From Acidianus ambivalens (GTDB lineage Archaea; Thermoproteota; Thermoprotei_A; Sulfolobales; Sulfolobaceae), in assembly GCF_009729015.1 (NCBI RefSeq), contig NZ_CP045482.1, positions 1,670,001 to 1,734,000 of the forward strand: a stretch of 64,000 bases of DNA, in the 5' to 3' direction. This document shows positions 36,041 to 45,881 of this stretch, one piece after another (positions within the stretch are counted from its first letter, which is position 1; every line of letters begins with the position of its first letter). A program made the translations under genes and the position numbers. The notes under the pieces are model-generated. The model was not told where the DNA came from and made no database searches. It worked only from the letters and a program-made list of their open reading frames with translations.

Positions 36041-37354
36041 CTAGAACGACTCATCTATAGGCATGTTAGTTTTTATTTCCTTAGCTTTTCTTATTCCCTC
36101 TTCTGCAGCCTCTAAATGCTTTCTTATATCTTCTTCAGTATGCTTAATTGACACTGTCCATTCTTCGTTAAACCCTCCCATTGGTATTACTCCCTTTGCT
36201 AATGTAGTATAAAAGTAAGTAAACCATGGACTAAAGTCAATACTTATGAATTCTTTATAATTTCTGGGTACTTTAGGGCTAAAGTATATTGAACCACTAG
36301 GACCCCATCTATAAACGCTAAGCTCTACCCCAAGATCTTCTGCTATTTCTCTGTATCCTCTCTCTAGCATTTCACTTAATCTGTGCATATAATAGAATGA
36401 AGACTCTGTAAGTATCTCAGTTAATGTTACTATTGATGCTCTTACTGAAAGAGGATTTGCATTAAAGGTACCGCCATGAGCAACTTTTCCTGGTCCTATT
36501 AATTCCATAATTTCCCTCTTTCCGCCTATTACAGACAAAGGTAATCCGCCAGCTATTGCTTTACCTAGTATTACTAAGTCCGGTTTAACGTTAAAGTATC
36601 CTAACGCTCCAGAATAGAACTTCCCACCTGTCTTAGTCTCATCAAATATTACTAAGAATCCTTTCTCTTTTGAAAGTTCAAATACAGCCTTCAGGAATTC
36701 CTCGTCTGTAGGAATTAAACCCATGTTCATTGCTACTGGTTCCATAATGACTGCGGCTACGTCTTCATTTGCTACTTTTTCAAAACTTTCTATATCATTC
36801 CAATCAGTAACTATTGTGTTTGCAATTGCCTCTTCTGGAATTCCTAATGATGAAGGCACTTTACTTCCAGGTTTCAACGGATTAACGTTAACTAAAAGTT
36901 GGTCATGGCTACCGTGATAATGCCCTTCAAATTTTATTATTTTCTTTCGTTTGGTATACGCTCTGGCGAACCTTATTGCATGCATTGTAGCTTCAGTACC
37001 TGTTGACGAAAACCTAACCATATCCAATTTATACCTTTGTGATATTATTTTGGCAAGTTTTCCTGTTTTACAATATTCAAATCCTAGGATAGAGCCTTCC
37101 TTTATGGCGTTATCTACTTCTTCTATTATTCTCTCATTGGCATGTCCAACTTCTAGCACTCCAAAACCTAAGTTAAAGTCTATGTACTCGTTTCCGTCAA
37201 CGTCCCATACTCGACTTCCTTTGCCTTTGGTTAAGTATATTGGATAAGGATCAAAATACCTATAATTACTGCTAACTCCGTACGGCATATAGTTTTTATT
37301 CTCTTCAAAGAGAATCCTAGATTTAGGTGTCCTAGAAGTGTAAAGACTGAGCAT
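36041..37354 (-). CDS. Class III aminotransferase, glutamate-1-semialdehyde-aminomutase-like
   Basis: About 437 residues from ATG 37354, which has GGTGA seven bases upstream; GTG 37363 is the alternative. GTEATMHAIRFARA, KFEGHYHGSHDQ, LVIFDETKTGG and PLP Lys in LGKAIAGGLPLS match the HemL-like branch of class III. Pairing with a ureohydrolase, not with heme genes, argues for an omega-amino-acid or guanidino-compound substrate and not true HemL. Confidence 0.82.
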   Translation of the reverse strand: MLSLYTSRTPKSRILFEENKNYMPYGVSSNYRYFDPYPIYLTKGKGSRVWDVDGNEYIDFNLGFGVLEVGHANERIIEEVDNAIKEGSILGFEYCKTGKLAKIISQRYKLDMVRFSSTGTEATMHAIRFARAYTKRKKIIKFEGHYHGSHDQLLVNVNPLKPGSKVPSSLGIPEEAIANTIVTDWNDIESFEKVANEDVAAVIMEPVAMNMGLIPTDEEFLKAVFELSKEKGFLVIFDETKTGGKFYSGALGYFNVKPDLVILGKAIAGGLPLSVIGGKREIMELIGPGKVAHGGTFNANPLSVRASIVTLTEILTESSFYYMHRLSEMLERGYREIAEDLGVELSVYRWGPSGSIYFSPKVPRNYKEFISIDFSPWFTYFYTTLAKGVIPMGGFNEEWTVSIKHTEEDIRKHLEAAEEGIRKAKEIKTNMPIDESF

Positions 37355-37363
37355 AAATTTCAC

Positions 37364-37673
37364 CTAAAGGAGAAATTAGTTATAACTATTGTTTAGGTTT
37401 AAGCATAAATAAGAATACGAAATAGTACAAAATACTTAAATTTATAGATACGATTTTAGGCATTATTTCCGTTCTCAATTTTATCACCTATTAATCCTCT
37501 ACATAAAAAAGTATATAAGTATTTCCTTAAAATATATTTAAACTTATGAGAAAGATTATACAGTAATTCTTAATACTTTACATTTTATGAGGAAAGCTAA
37601 TAGAAAGTAAACAATAAAATATGATAAAAATGCCATTTCGTTTACTTATTATTAATAACAAAGTGAATAAATC
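37364..37673. other. AT-rich intergenic region
   Basis: About 310 bp between two minus-strand genes. It holds several TATA-like runs (for example AAAATATATTTAAAC near 37530) and poly-A/T tracts that may serve the aminotransferase promoter and the terminator of upstream genes. No convincing small gene or RNA was seen. Confidence 0.4.
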
Positions 37674-38924
37674 TCATATATCCCTATAAACCTTCCATTC
37701 CCAGTCTGTTACGTCCTGTAAGGAATCTTCCAATTCCTGCTTCTTTACACTTAGAAATTGGTCTCCGACCTTGCCTAAAAGTTCCCTCAGTCTTGACGAT
37801 TCAAATTCGCGTAAAGCTTCCTCAAATGTTAAAGGAACGCTATCAAATTTATCGTCAAAGAATACATCCTCATTAACCGGATTAGGAGGGTGCATTTGCC
37901 TAGATATCCCGTCTAATCCTGCTATTATGAAAGCTAAAAGGAGAAGATAAGGATTAACTGAAGGATCTGGCAATCTAAACTCAAACCTTTCCTCATCTTT
38001 AGACCTAGCTTGAGGTATTCTAATTATAGATGATCTGTTATTATATCCATATATTATTTTAGTAGGAACCCAAGTACCCGGGACCCTTATTTTCCTTTTA
38101 AAAGCGTTTAACCTTTTATAAGAATTTATGGTAGGTGCTGAAATCAGAGTAAGTGCTTTTGCATGATGGAGGACTCCTGCTAGAAAATTCATTCCTTCCT
38201 CTTCTAGAGTTATATTTTTACCCTCTTTCCATATGCTAAAATTTAAGTGCAAGCCAGAACCAGCAACTTCTGGAAAAGGTTTTGGCATAAAATTAGCCTC
38301 AAAACCGTACTTTCTTGAAACCAATTTTGATACTTCCTTGAAAATTATGAATTCGTCTGCTGTACGTAAAGGATTCTTAGGTAGTAAATTAAATTCATAT
38401 TGAGAAGGACCGCATTCTTTTATGGATTTTATTACGTCTATTCCATTAGATTTTAATACATCCTTTACCTCAGCAAGTAACTTCATCACATCATAATACC
38501 CTTTAAGCTCATAGCACGAAGAGTCACCAATGGTTTTACCATCTTTTAACAAGTAAAATTCTATTTCAAACGATGTTTTGAATTGATAATCCGTCTTGTT
38601 TAATACTTTCTTCAGCTCTTGTCTAGGGTCGTATTCCCAAGGTTTTCCTTCCTTTGTATAAAAGTCTCCTATCATAATCGCTTGATCATCGTAAATAGTT
38701 AATGAACCTTGGTCTGGGAAAAGCATTACATCTTCATAGCCTTCCATCTTAGTTACAGAGAGCGTGTTTAAAGTTGTAAAATTCATCATAGCTGCTGGTA
38801 CACTTAATCCTAGCTTTATTACATCTTCTAAATCACTAGGTTCTATAGCTTTACTCCTTATTATACCACCGTAATCCACGTAGTCAACTCTAATAAATTT
38901 TAAATTTTTAAAAACTTCATTCAT
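37674..38924 (-). CDS. Glutamine-synthetase-like ligase (gamma-glutamyl-amine synthetase type)
   Basis: 416 residues, shorter than true type I GS (~470). GS elements in order: FEIEFYLL (first metal Glu), GPSQYEFNLLP where GS usually has PGQ.E, FMPKPFPEVAGSGLHLNFSI (ATP/metal His) and RLPDPSVNPYLLL (Arg-x-PD). The N-terminal GS latch and adenylylation region are reduced. Relatives such as PuuA or GlnA3 join glutamate to polyamines or ethanolamine. Its neighbours (amine aminotransferases, permeases) support amine detoxification or use over ammonia assimilation. Confidence 0.8.
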   Translation of the reverse strand: MNEVFKNLKFIRVDYVDYGGIIRSKAIEPSDLEDVIKLGLSVPAAMMNFTTLNTLSVTKMEGYEDVMLFPDQGSLTIYDDQAIMIGDFYTKEGKPWEYDPRQELKKVLNKTDYQFKTSFEIEFYLLKDGKTIGDSSCYELKGYYDVMKLLAEVKDVLKSNGIDVIKSIKECGPSQYEFNLLPKNPLRTADEFIIFKEVSKLVSRKYGFEANFMPKPFPEVAGSGLHLNFSIWKEGKNITLEEEGMNFLAGVLHHAKALTLISAPTINSYKRLNAFKRKIRVPGTWVPTKIIYGYNNRSSIIRIPQARSKDEERFEFRLPDPSVNPYLLLLAFIIAGLDGISRQMHPPNPVNEDVFFDDKFDSVPLTFEEALREFESSRLRELLGKVGDQFLSVKKQELEDSLQDVTDWEWKVYRDI

Positions 38925-39037
38925 AAATGTCCTTATATATAAATAATAAATAAAGATTTCTTTATGCTAGATACATAACTTATAAAAACTTTTTACCTTT
39001 ATCGATAAATATGTTTTTAATATATTTAATATATTTC

Positions 39038-39049
39038 ACACCTTGGTGT
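39038..39049 (+). promoter_or_regulatory. Ribosome site GGTG inside a 12-bp inverted repeat
   Basis: ACACCTTGGTGT is self-complementary except for the two central bases. Its GGTG half ends five bases before ATG 39054 and is the probable ribosome site; the other half could pair with it in the mRNA. May be a translation control or a protein site; short enough to be chance. Confidence 0.3.
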
Positions 39050-39053
39050 CTTA

Positions 39054-40649
39054 ATGGAGAATAGGAAGAAAACTCTATTCATTAGAGAATCATCAGGTTT
39101 AGTTAGGGAAGTAAGTCCTTGGTCTTCTATGTTAGCAACCTTCGCCTTAGTTACTGGAGGAGTCCCAATACTAATTATCTCTTGGCTGTGGCTAGCTCCA
39201 GGAATAGATTGGACTCTTGCGTATTTGATAACTTTAGTACCTACTTTAGCTATGGCTTCATTATTTTACATTGCGGGAATTTCGATGCCTAGATCCGGAG
39301 GAGATTATGTTTTTAATAGTAGGGCAATTCATCCAGCAGTAGGATTTGTTAATTATTTTGGATTATTCGTTGCCTTTGCTCTTTCCTTAGGTCTCTACAG
39401 CGAATTAGGAGCCAGATGGTTTGCTTATCTATTCTCTGGACTTGGTATGTTCATTGGTAATCAGCAATTGGTTAATATTGGTTGTTTCTTTTCTGGGACT
39501 TTAGGTAGCGTAACTGTAGGAATTGTAATAATAGTAATTTCCGCAATATTGGCAATGTCAGGTAAAAATGTATGGAAATTTACACTAATAAGTGGTATTA
39601 TTAGCTTTATCTCTACTGCTGTGTTATTTTATGTATTATCTACAATTAATCCTGGAGAATTTTCGTCTGCATTATCAAGTTTTACTGGAATTCCAAATGC
39701 ATATCAAAGCGTAATATCTTTTGCAAAATCTTGCGGATTATCGTTTGTAGCAAATCCAATAACTGCTGCAGTCTTGGGAATTCCAGTTATTTGGTATTAT
39801 TATACATGGTACAATTTACCGGCATCGTGGTCTGGAGAAATGAAGAACGTAAGAATTAATGTATTCTATTCAATAATAATTGCATTAATAATAATAGGAG
39901 CGTATTATATACTCTTCACGCAACTTAATATTAATGCGTTTGGGGAGGATTTCCTAACATCCTGGGGTTACATAGCTTGTAATGGCCTTAATGATACAGT
40001 TTATACTTCATTATCTTCAATAAGCACGTTTACTCCGTTCTTTGCACTCCTTGTGAATAAAAGTATTCCACTATATATTATAATGTTTATAGCCTTTTGG
40101 TTGCCTAACTTTTACAGTAATCCTCCCCTAATAGTAGCATTAACTAGATATTTGTTTGCTTGGTCTTTCGATAGAATAATGCCTTCTTGGTTAGCTGATG
40201 TTAATGATAAATTTCACGTACCTTTAAAGGCTACAGCATTAGTTTCAGCCATAGGTTTTGCAGGAGTATTATTATATGCCTTAGTCCCTGGAATTTCAAT
40301 AGTAGACGTAACGGTGATTTTCGAAATAAGTTATGCAATATTTGCTCTATCTGTAGGATTAATGCCTTATCTAAAGAGAGAAGTATATGAAAATTCTGTT
40401 CCAATAAAGAGAAGGATATTAGGAATCCCTATAGTAACTTGGCTAGGGCTACCTACATTTGCCTTCTTAATTTACGCGCTATATATAACTTGGGGAAATC
40501 CTGTACTCCTGCCAATAAATATACCAACAATAGCTTCATTGACGGCAATTTATGCTACTGGCCTGGTAATTTATTATGTAGCTACTAGGCTTAATAAAGA
40601 TAAAGGCATAGACCTAGGTTTAATATTTAGAGAAATTCCTCCAGAGTGA
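39054..40649 (+). CDS. APC-superfamily permease (tagged paralog 3)
   Basis: 531 residues with N-terminal TLFIRESSGLVREVS and C-terminal GLIFREIPPE, 12-14 helices between. It is divergent from the glutamine-synthetase-like gene and immediately followed by a saccharopine-dehydrogenase-like gene (at most a few bases between), so transporter and reductase are co-transcribed. Lysine, ornithine or an amine are reasonable substrates; not shown. Confidence 0.86.
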   Translation: MENRKKTLFIRESSGLVREVSPWSSMLATFALVTGGVPILIISWLWLAPGIDWTLAYLITLVPTLAMASLFYIAGISMPRSGGDYVFNSRAIHPAVGFVNYFGLFVAFALSLGLYSELGARWFAYLFSGLGMFIGNQQLVNIGCFFSGTLGSVTVGIVIIVISAILAMSGKNVWKFTLISGIISFISTAVLFYVLSTINPGEFSSALSSFTGIPNAYQSVISFAKSCGLSFVANPITAAVLGIPVIWYYYTWYNLPASWSGEMKNVRINVFYSIIIALIIIGAYYILFTQLNINAFGEDFLTSWGYIACNGLNDTVYTSLSSISTFTPFFALLVNKSIPLYIIMFIAFWLPNFYSNPPLIVALTRYLFAWSFDRIMPSWLADVNDKFHVPLKATALVSAIGFAGVLLYALVPGISIVDVTVIFEISYAIFALSVGLMPYLKREVYENSVPIKRRILGIPIVTWLGLPTFAFLIYALYITWGNPVLLPINIPTIASLTAIYATGLVIYYVATRLNKDKGIDLGLIFREIPPE

Positions 40650-40654
40650 AGAAG

Positions 40655-41713
40655 ATGAGAATAACAATACTCGGCGGTTCTGGATTAATAGGAAGAGTAA
40701 TTACCAAAGAGTTAATGAAAGATCATGACGTTACAGTAATTGATATAGTAAAATCGCCACTTGACGTTAATTACGTTTACGGGGATTTAAATAATATAGA
40801 TGATATTGCAAGTAAAATAAAGAATTCCGATTATGTCATTAATGCAGCACAATATTATTTCAATTTGAATGCAATGAAAGCATCATTAAAAGCTGGAGTT
40901 AATTATATCGACTTAGGTGGTCTATTTTGGATGACCAGAAAACAGCTGGACTTAAATAAGGATTTCGAAAAGGAAGGATTATTAGCATTAATAGGCATGG
41001 GTGCAGAGCCCGGAATAACTAATGTTATTGCAAGATACTTCTACGAAAAATTCGGAACGCCTATTGCAATAAAGCTTAGGGATGGATGGATAAACTATAG
41101 CGATAACATTGACTGGAGTATAGATACGCAATTAGATGAAATGACGTTAGACGTTCCAGTATTTGAAAAAGGAGAATACAGATATTATAAACCGCTTTCA
41201 AGATTTGAAGACGTAGAGTTTAGCATAGGTAAGATAAGAGTTTACTTAACAATACATAGCGAATTAGCTACTTTCCCTTCATCCTTTGAGGGAGTAAAGT
41301 TCGTAGATTGGATGGAAGGAGGTACAGGGTTTGAGAACGTAGCGTTTTTATCAAAAATATTTGGAGATGACATAGAGGTTTTAGGAATAAGAAGTAGAAA
41401 ATATTTAAGGGAAATATTGAAGGTCAAGGGACTTCTAGGATATAAAGATGGAAAGCCTAATGAAGTAGAGGCAGGTAAAGTAATATTTGAATACGATAAT
41501 AGAGAAGTTTCCATGGAATTCGTATCTACTCCTAAAGGTGAGTTTGATGGAACTCAATATATGACTGGAATTGCTCCAGTAATTGCAGTAAATATGAAGG
41601 TTAAAGGTGAGGGAGTATTACCTCCAGAGAAAGTTGTTAATCCTAGTGAGTTTTTACCAGAATTAAAGAGAAAGGATATAAAATTAATATATCAAGAACG
41701 AGATATATATTAA
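40655..41713 (+). CDS. Saccharopine-dehydrogenase-like NAD(P) oxidoreductase
   Basis: 352 residues from ATG 40655 (GTG 40646 overlaps the permease stop and is possible). ITILGGSGLIGRVITKEL at the start is a Rossmann GxGxxG-type site, followed by NSDYVINAAQYYFNLNAMKA and IGMGAEPGITNVIARYF, typical of the Lys9/Lys1 saccharopine reductase family (COG1748). Such enzymes form or split C-N linked amino acids. Coupling to an amino-acid permease suggests a catabolic role. Confidence 0.83.
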   Translation: MRITILGGSGLIGRVITKELMKDHDVTVIDIVKSPLDVNYVYGDLNNIDDIASKIKNSDYVINAAQYYFNLNAMKASLKAGVNYIDLGGLFWMTRKQLDLNKDFEKEGLLALIGMGAEPGITNVIARYFYEKFGTPIAIKLRDGWINYSDNIDWSIDTQLDEMTLDVPVFEKGEYRYYKPLSRFEDVEFSIGKIRVYLTIHSELATFPSSFEGVKFVDWMEGGTGFENVAFLSKIFGDDIEVLGIRSRKYLREILKVKGLLGYKDGKPNEVEAGKVIFEYDNREVSMEFVSTPKGEFDGTQYMTGIAPVIAVNMKVKGEGVLPPEKVVNPSEFLPELKRKDIKLIYQERDIY

Positions 41714-41870
41714 GTGATATCTTTTCCTTTTCATGTTTTAAACTTGCTAATCTGTAATTATCAACTAAATTTCTGATTTAAATATATTTTAGTTTTATAG
41801 TTTATACTTTTGATAAGAGTTTATGCTTTTCTCTAGAAAGATTCTTAATATGTTTAGCATAAAAAGAGTT

Positions 41871-43421
41871 ATGGCGTCTAAAAAAGTCCAAAAATCCCTC
41901 TTTGCGAGGGAATCTTCTGGACTAGTAAGAGAAATAAATTGGCTCACAGCTATGTTCATAAGCATGGGATTTATTGCATTCTATGTTCTTCCAATATCTT
42001 ACTTATCTGGACTTTTCATATCGCCTAATGGTTTAATTGTAATAGGGGCACTACTTAGCTGGATAGTACTACTACCTCATGCGTATTTATGGACAAAAAT
42101 AAGTGAAACGTATCAAAGAACCGCCGCAGATTACGTATTCGCTAGCAGAGTATTGCATCCAGCCATAGGAGTAGGTGTCGGTCTTGTATTTGGTATATCT
42201 CAAATGATATTCGATGCAGCAATAGTTTATGATGGAGTAGGACAATTACAAACCGGATTTTCGGCTTTAGCTGTTAACTTCGGACAGCCATACATGGGAA
42301 TCGCGTCTTTTCTAACTAATCCAATGATAATTCTATTAATAGGAGCTATAACGTTCTCTATAGTAATAGCAATAAATATCTTCTTACCTAGATTTACTAA
42401 CCAAATAATGGGAGCTATAACAATAATAGCCTTAATTACTTTTATAACGACCGGCGTTCTTATGCACTTTGTTAGTCCATACGCTATTACAAGAGCAGGG
42501 TATGATTATTCTAGTATAATATCTTCTGCATCTAAAGCAAATCCTTTATTTTCTAATCCAGCATTGGCCACAATAGGTTTGATGGTATTTACTGCAAGCT
42601 TCTTACCATTCGTTAACGGTGCTACTTCCGTAGCGGGAGAAGTAAAAGGTGGTAGCAAAGCTTTCAGAATGGGGGTTTTAATGGCACTAGTAGCAGCTGG
42701 AATTCTAATAACGTTCTTCATAGCCAGTAGCGTAAGCTCCTTACCTTCATCTTTCTATATAGGCTCTGGAGTGTTAGGCTATAGTAATTTACTTAATCCG
42801 GTATTTGATGTAGTAGTTAGTAATCCTAATCTACCTTTAGATTTATTTTTAGTTATAGGATCGTATTTCTGGTATCTTGCTATAATGTTTGCTGTTGCCT
42901 TATTCGTATCGAGGTACTTTATGGCTGTAGCTTTTGATAAGGCTCTACCAACTATAGTATCTTACGTATCTGAGAAATATCATTCTCCAGTAGTTGCTCA
43001 CTTAATAGATGAGATCATAACAATCTCTTCATTAGTTATAATTACTGTAACACCTTTAAGTAGTGCGTTCTTTTACGGCATGGACACTGCAGATGCTATG
43101 GCTCTACTTTTCGGTTTTATAATAGTAATATTAGCTTCTATAGTCTCTATATCCTTAAAAAGAGGTTTCCAATTTAATGGAAATAAATACTTTATGTTAG
43201 CAGTTTCTATTGTAGACTTAATAGTAATGTCAATATATGCATACTATTGGTTTGGAAATTCTACAATATATTTAGGCATTAATATGAATGCTGAAACTTG
43301 GGCAATAATAGCGTCACCGTTCATTGCCGGTATAATAATATATTTCATGATGAGAGCATACAGACTTAAAAAAGAGGGAATTGATATAAATTATACATTC
43401 AAGGAGATTCCTCCAGAATAA
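41871..43421 (+). CDS. APC-superfamily permease (tagged paralog 4)
   Basis: About 516 residues from ATG 41871; a start at 41823 adds 16 residues not seen in the other paralogs. KSLFARESSGLVREIN at the N-terminus and TFKEIPPE at the C-terminus. Followed 130 bp downstream by arginine deiminase, so arginine, citrulline or ornithine uptake/exchange is a fair guess. Confidence 0.84.
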   Translation: MASKKVQKSLFARESSGLVREINWLTAMFISMGFIAFYVLPISYLSGLFISPNGLIVIGALLSWIVLLPHAYLWTKISETYQRTAADYVFASRVLHPAIGVGVGLVFGISQMIFDAAIVYDGVGQLQTGFSALAVNFGQPYMGIASFLTNPMIILLIGAITFSIVIAINIFLPRFTNQIMGAITIIALITFITTGVLMHFVSPYAITRAGYDYSSIISSASKANPLFSNPALATIGLMVFTASFLPFVNGATSVAGEVKGGSKAFRMGVLMALVAAGILITFFIASSVSSLPSSFYIGSGVLGYSNLLNPVFDVVVSNPNLPLDLFLVIGSYFWYLAIMFAVALFVSRYFMAVAFDKALPTIVSYVSEKYHSPVVAHLIDEIITISSLVIITVTPLSSAFFYGMDTADAMALLFGFIIVILASIVSISLKRGFQFNGNKYFMLAVSIVDLIVMSIYAYYWFGNSTIYLGINMNAETWAIIASPFIAGIIIYFMMRAYRLKKEGIDINYTFKEIPPE

Positions 43422-43552
43422 CAAGAATAAAGTTTTGTGGACACTTGTGTTTAATATTCTCTACATAGTTTCTTCTGCTACTACGATAAAATTTTATATT
43501 TTTTAATTGTAAAGACAAAAAGATTTTTTAGCAATAGGCTCTTCTTCTTTTT

Positions 43553-44686
43553 ATGCTTAACGTAAAAGCAGAATATAGTCCGTTAAAAAAGGTTGTAGTT
43601 GCATCACCAGGTAAGGAGAAGTATAGGTTAACTCCTAAAACCCTTTATGAGCTTCAATATGCCGAAATTCCGGATCCAGTAGAGTTAAAAAAAGAACACG
43701 ATGAATTCGTACAAAAAATGAAAAATGAAGGAATAGATGTGGTCAACGTAAGAGAAGAGATTCTAAAGATGAGCAAAAATGAATTGATATCCCTTATTCT
43801 TGAGTCAAGCGAATGCCAGCTTAATGAGTCAGCATTAGAAAACTTAAATAAGGAAGAATTAGCCGATATTTTAATTTCTGGATTAACTGCAGTTGAAGCG
43901 AAAAAACTTGGAAGTATTCTAATTCCAGAAGATGAAGAATTTTGTATAAAACCTTTAGAAAATATAATGTTTACAAGAGATCCTGGAATGGTAATAGGCA
44001 AAACTTACATTAAAGGGAAAATGAGATGGGAGTCTAGAAGAAGAGAGCCGGACTTGTTAGTAAAAATTCTTAAGCCTGAAAACGTTCTGGAGGCTAGGAA
44101 AGGTTATTTTGAAGGAGGAGATTTCTTTCCAATAGATGGTAAATTGCTAATGGGATTTGGAACTAGAAGCAGTGCACTAGGTTTAAGCTATGTGTTGCCT
44201 AGATTAAAGGAAATGGGTGAAATAGATGAAGCGATTTTAGTTAGATTAGAAACTCCAGAATTACATCCTAATAAAGGAATAGGACACTTAGATACGGTAA
44301 TGGGGGTTCCTGCAAAGGATGTAATAATATATTATAAGAATTATCTTGATAACGTTAAGGTATATCTATACAAAGGTTCTGATATTATCAGAGATCAAAG
44401 GCCTTTAAGGGAGGTATTAAAAGACTATTTGAGTAAAGATCTCAGAGTAGTAAATATAGGCAATGCGGAATATTATGATGAAGAGAGGGAGCATTGGCTT
44501 TTAGCTAGTAATATTATAGTTATCGATACAAATAAAATAATAGCATATGAACATAATAGGATAACAAATAAATTACTTGAAGAGGTTGGAATAAAAGTAA
44601 TAACATTCAAAGGAAACGAAATAATAAAGGAAGGAGGAGAAAGAAGTGGACCAAGGTGTATGACTATGCCATTAATTAAGCAATAA
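43553..44686 (+). CDS. arcA: Arginine deiminase (guanidine-modifying enzyme family)
   Basis: 377 residues. Family motifs: FTRDPGMVI (about 142), FEGGDFFPIDGKLLMGFGTR (about 186, GGD Asp), HLDTVMGV (His of the catalytic triad, about 243) and the nucleophile Cys in SGPRCMTMPL near the C-terminus (about 370). It would turn arginine into citrulline and ammonia. No ornithine carbamoyltransferase or carbamate kinase gene lies in the window, so a full ADI pathway is not shown here. The end overlaps the convergent amidohydrolase by 11 nt. Confidence 0.87.
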   Translation: MLNVKAEYSPLKKVVVASPGKEKYRLTPKTLYELQYAEIPDPVELKKEHDEFVQKMKNEGIDVVNVREEILKMSKNELISLILESSECQLNESALENLNKEELADILISGLTAVEAKKLGSILIPEDEEFCIKPLENIMFTRDPGMVIGKTYIKGKMRWESRRREPDLLVKILKPENVLEARKGYFEGGDFFPIDGKLLMGFGTRSSALGLSYVLPRLKEMGEIDEAILVRLETPELHPNKGIGHLDTVMGVPAKDVIIYYKNYLDNVKVYLYKGSDIIRDQRPLREVLKDYLSKDLRVVNIGNAEYYDEEREHWLLASNIIVIDTNKIIAYEHNRITNKLLEEVGIKVITFKGNEIIKEGGERSGPRCMTMPLIKQ

Positions 44687-45872
44687 GGTCATAAGGATTT
44701 ATCTTGGAATCATTTAAGAAAACTTCCCCACTCCTATTCGAATATGCTATTATTTTACCTTTCCTAATAACCATAAACCTTGTAGAAAGAGTAGATAACT
44801 GTTCCCTCAAACTTTTTGCGTCCAAGATAACTATATCTTCTGAAGGCTTAAAAGACGTTGACAAAGTCCACTCAATCTCAGCATTTCTTGTAATTAAGTC
44901 AATCCAAGCTTCTGCATCTTTTAAGTTAGCCTGCTCCATTAAAACTGCTAGCCATAAAGCTTGAATTATATCACCGAATCCGAAAGGAAAGAATGGATTC
45001 TGAAAGTCGTCATGCCCTAAGGCTACATTAACTCCTTCGCTTAAAAGTTGTTTAATCCTAGTTAATCCCCTTCTCTTTGGATATTTATCGAACCTTCCGT
45101 TAAGAAATACTGTAGTTAATGGAGAGCTAATTACTGACGCATTCCTCTTTTTTATTAACCTTATCAGCCTAGAAACATATTCGTCATTGTCAGAATGAAT
45201 TGAAGTTAAATGAGATAGTGCTATATGACCATTCCTTAAACCGAGCAGATACTCTGAAAATCTAGTTGGCTCGTCTCCTTGATCTATATGAGAATCTATA
45301 CTTTTATTCAGCTTAAGGGACAAAGACGAAATTAATTCCAAATGCTTCTTGCCAAGGTCTTCATTATCTTCGCCGTCAGGCTTTCCTCCTATTATGTCAG
45401 AAATTTCTGCTGCTCTCTTAAACTCATCCTCATTACAATTAAAGATTCCTTGTTCTGGAAATGCTACAACTTGGATGTCAACGAAATCCTTCATTTCTTC
45501 TTTAACCTCTAGGGAAGCTTTCACTGAATTGATATTCTTTGAACAAGTGTCAGCGTGGTTTCTAACGTGAGTTACTCCGTTGAATATCTCCAGAATTATT
45601 GCCTTTTTAATTCTATTCTTTAACTCTTCCACGCTAAGTGAATCTCTAATTTTTGCCCACCTTTCAACTGCTTCATTTAGAGTTCCAGAATCATTTTCTC
45701 CTGTTTCTTTCAAACTTAATGCATTCTCTAAATGAACATGCATATCAAAAAATGATGGAAAGGCAATTCTACCTTCGGCATCAATTACTGTATTAGCTCC
45801 ATCATTTAAAGTTATATTACTTAACTTTACACCTAGCATATTTACATTTTTTATTATTGTCATTCCTCTCAT
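44676..45872 (-). CDS. Cytosine-deaminase-like metal-dependent amidohydrolase (copy 2)
   Basis: 398 residues, related to the proteins at 22795 and 50079: DMHVHLENALS (HxH), THVRNHADT, DSHIDQGDEPTRF, LSHLTSIHS and LGHDDFQNPFFPFG carry the metal and catalytic positions of the CodA-like branch. It is last in a probable operon after a hydantoinase (9-nt gap) and the Mo-hydroxylase subunit, so it probably acts on an opened or oxidised N-heterocycle. Confidence 0.8.
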   Translation of the reverse strand: MRGMTIIKNVNMLGVKLSNITLNDGANTVIDAEGRIAFPSFFDMHVHLENALSLKETGENDSGTLNEAVERWAKIRDSLSVEELKNRIKKAIILEIFNGVTHVRNHADTCSKNINSVKASLEVKEEMKDFVDIQVVAFPEQGIFNCNEDEFKRAAEISDIIGGKPDGEDNEDLGKKHLELISSLSLKLNKSIDSHIDQGDEPTRFSEYLLGLRNGHIALSHLTSIHSDNDEYVSRLIRLIKKRNASVISSPLTTVFLNGRFDKYPKRRGLTRIKQLLSEGVNVALGHDDFQNPFFPFGFGDIIQALWLAVLMEQANLKDAEAWIDLITRNAEIEWTLSTSFKPSEDIVILDAKSLREQLSTLSTRFMVIRKGKIIAYSNRSGEVFLNDSKINPYDLIA

Positions 45873-45881
45873 CCTAATTGA

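Noticed and set aside
36041..37354. HemL (glutamate-1-semialdehyde aminomutase) as the firm identity
   Set aside because: Motifs fit the broad class III HemL-like branch, but the gene is paired with a ureohydrolase and not with heme genes, so the specific name was not given.
37674..38924. Housekeeping glutamine synthetase
   Set aside because: Too short and the PGQ motif is changed to PSQ; neighbours are amine catabolism genes. Called GS-like instead.
41242..41514. 90-codon minus-strand frame in the saccharopine-dehydrogenase-like gene
   Set aside because: Antisense shadow of a conserved enzyme.
44676..44686. Overlap of arginine deiminase and amidohydrolase as evidence of a fused or misassembled gene
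   Set aside because: Both proteins end with normal C-termini; an 11-nt convergent overlap is common in compact archaeal genomes.
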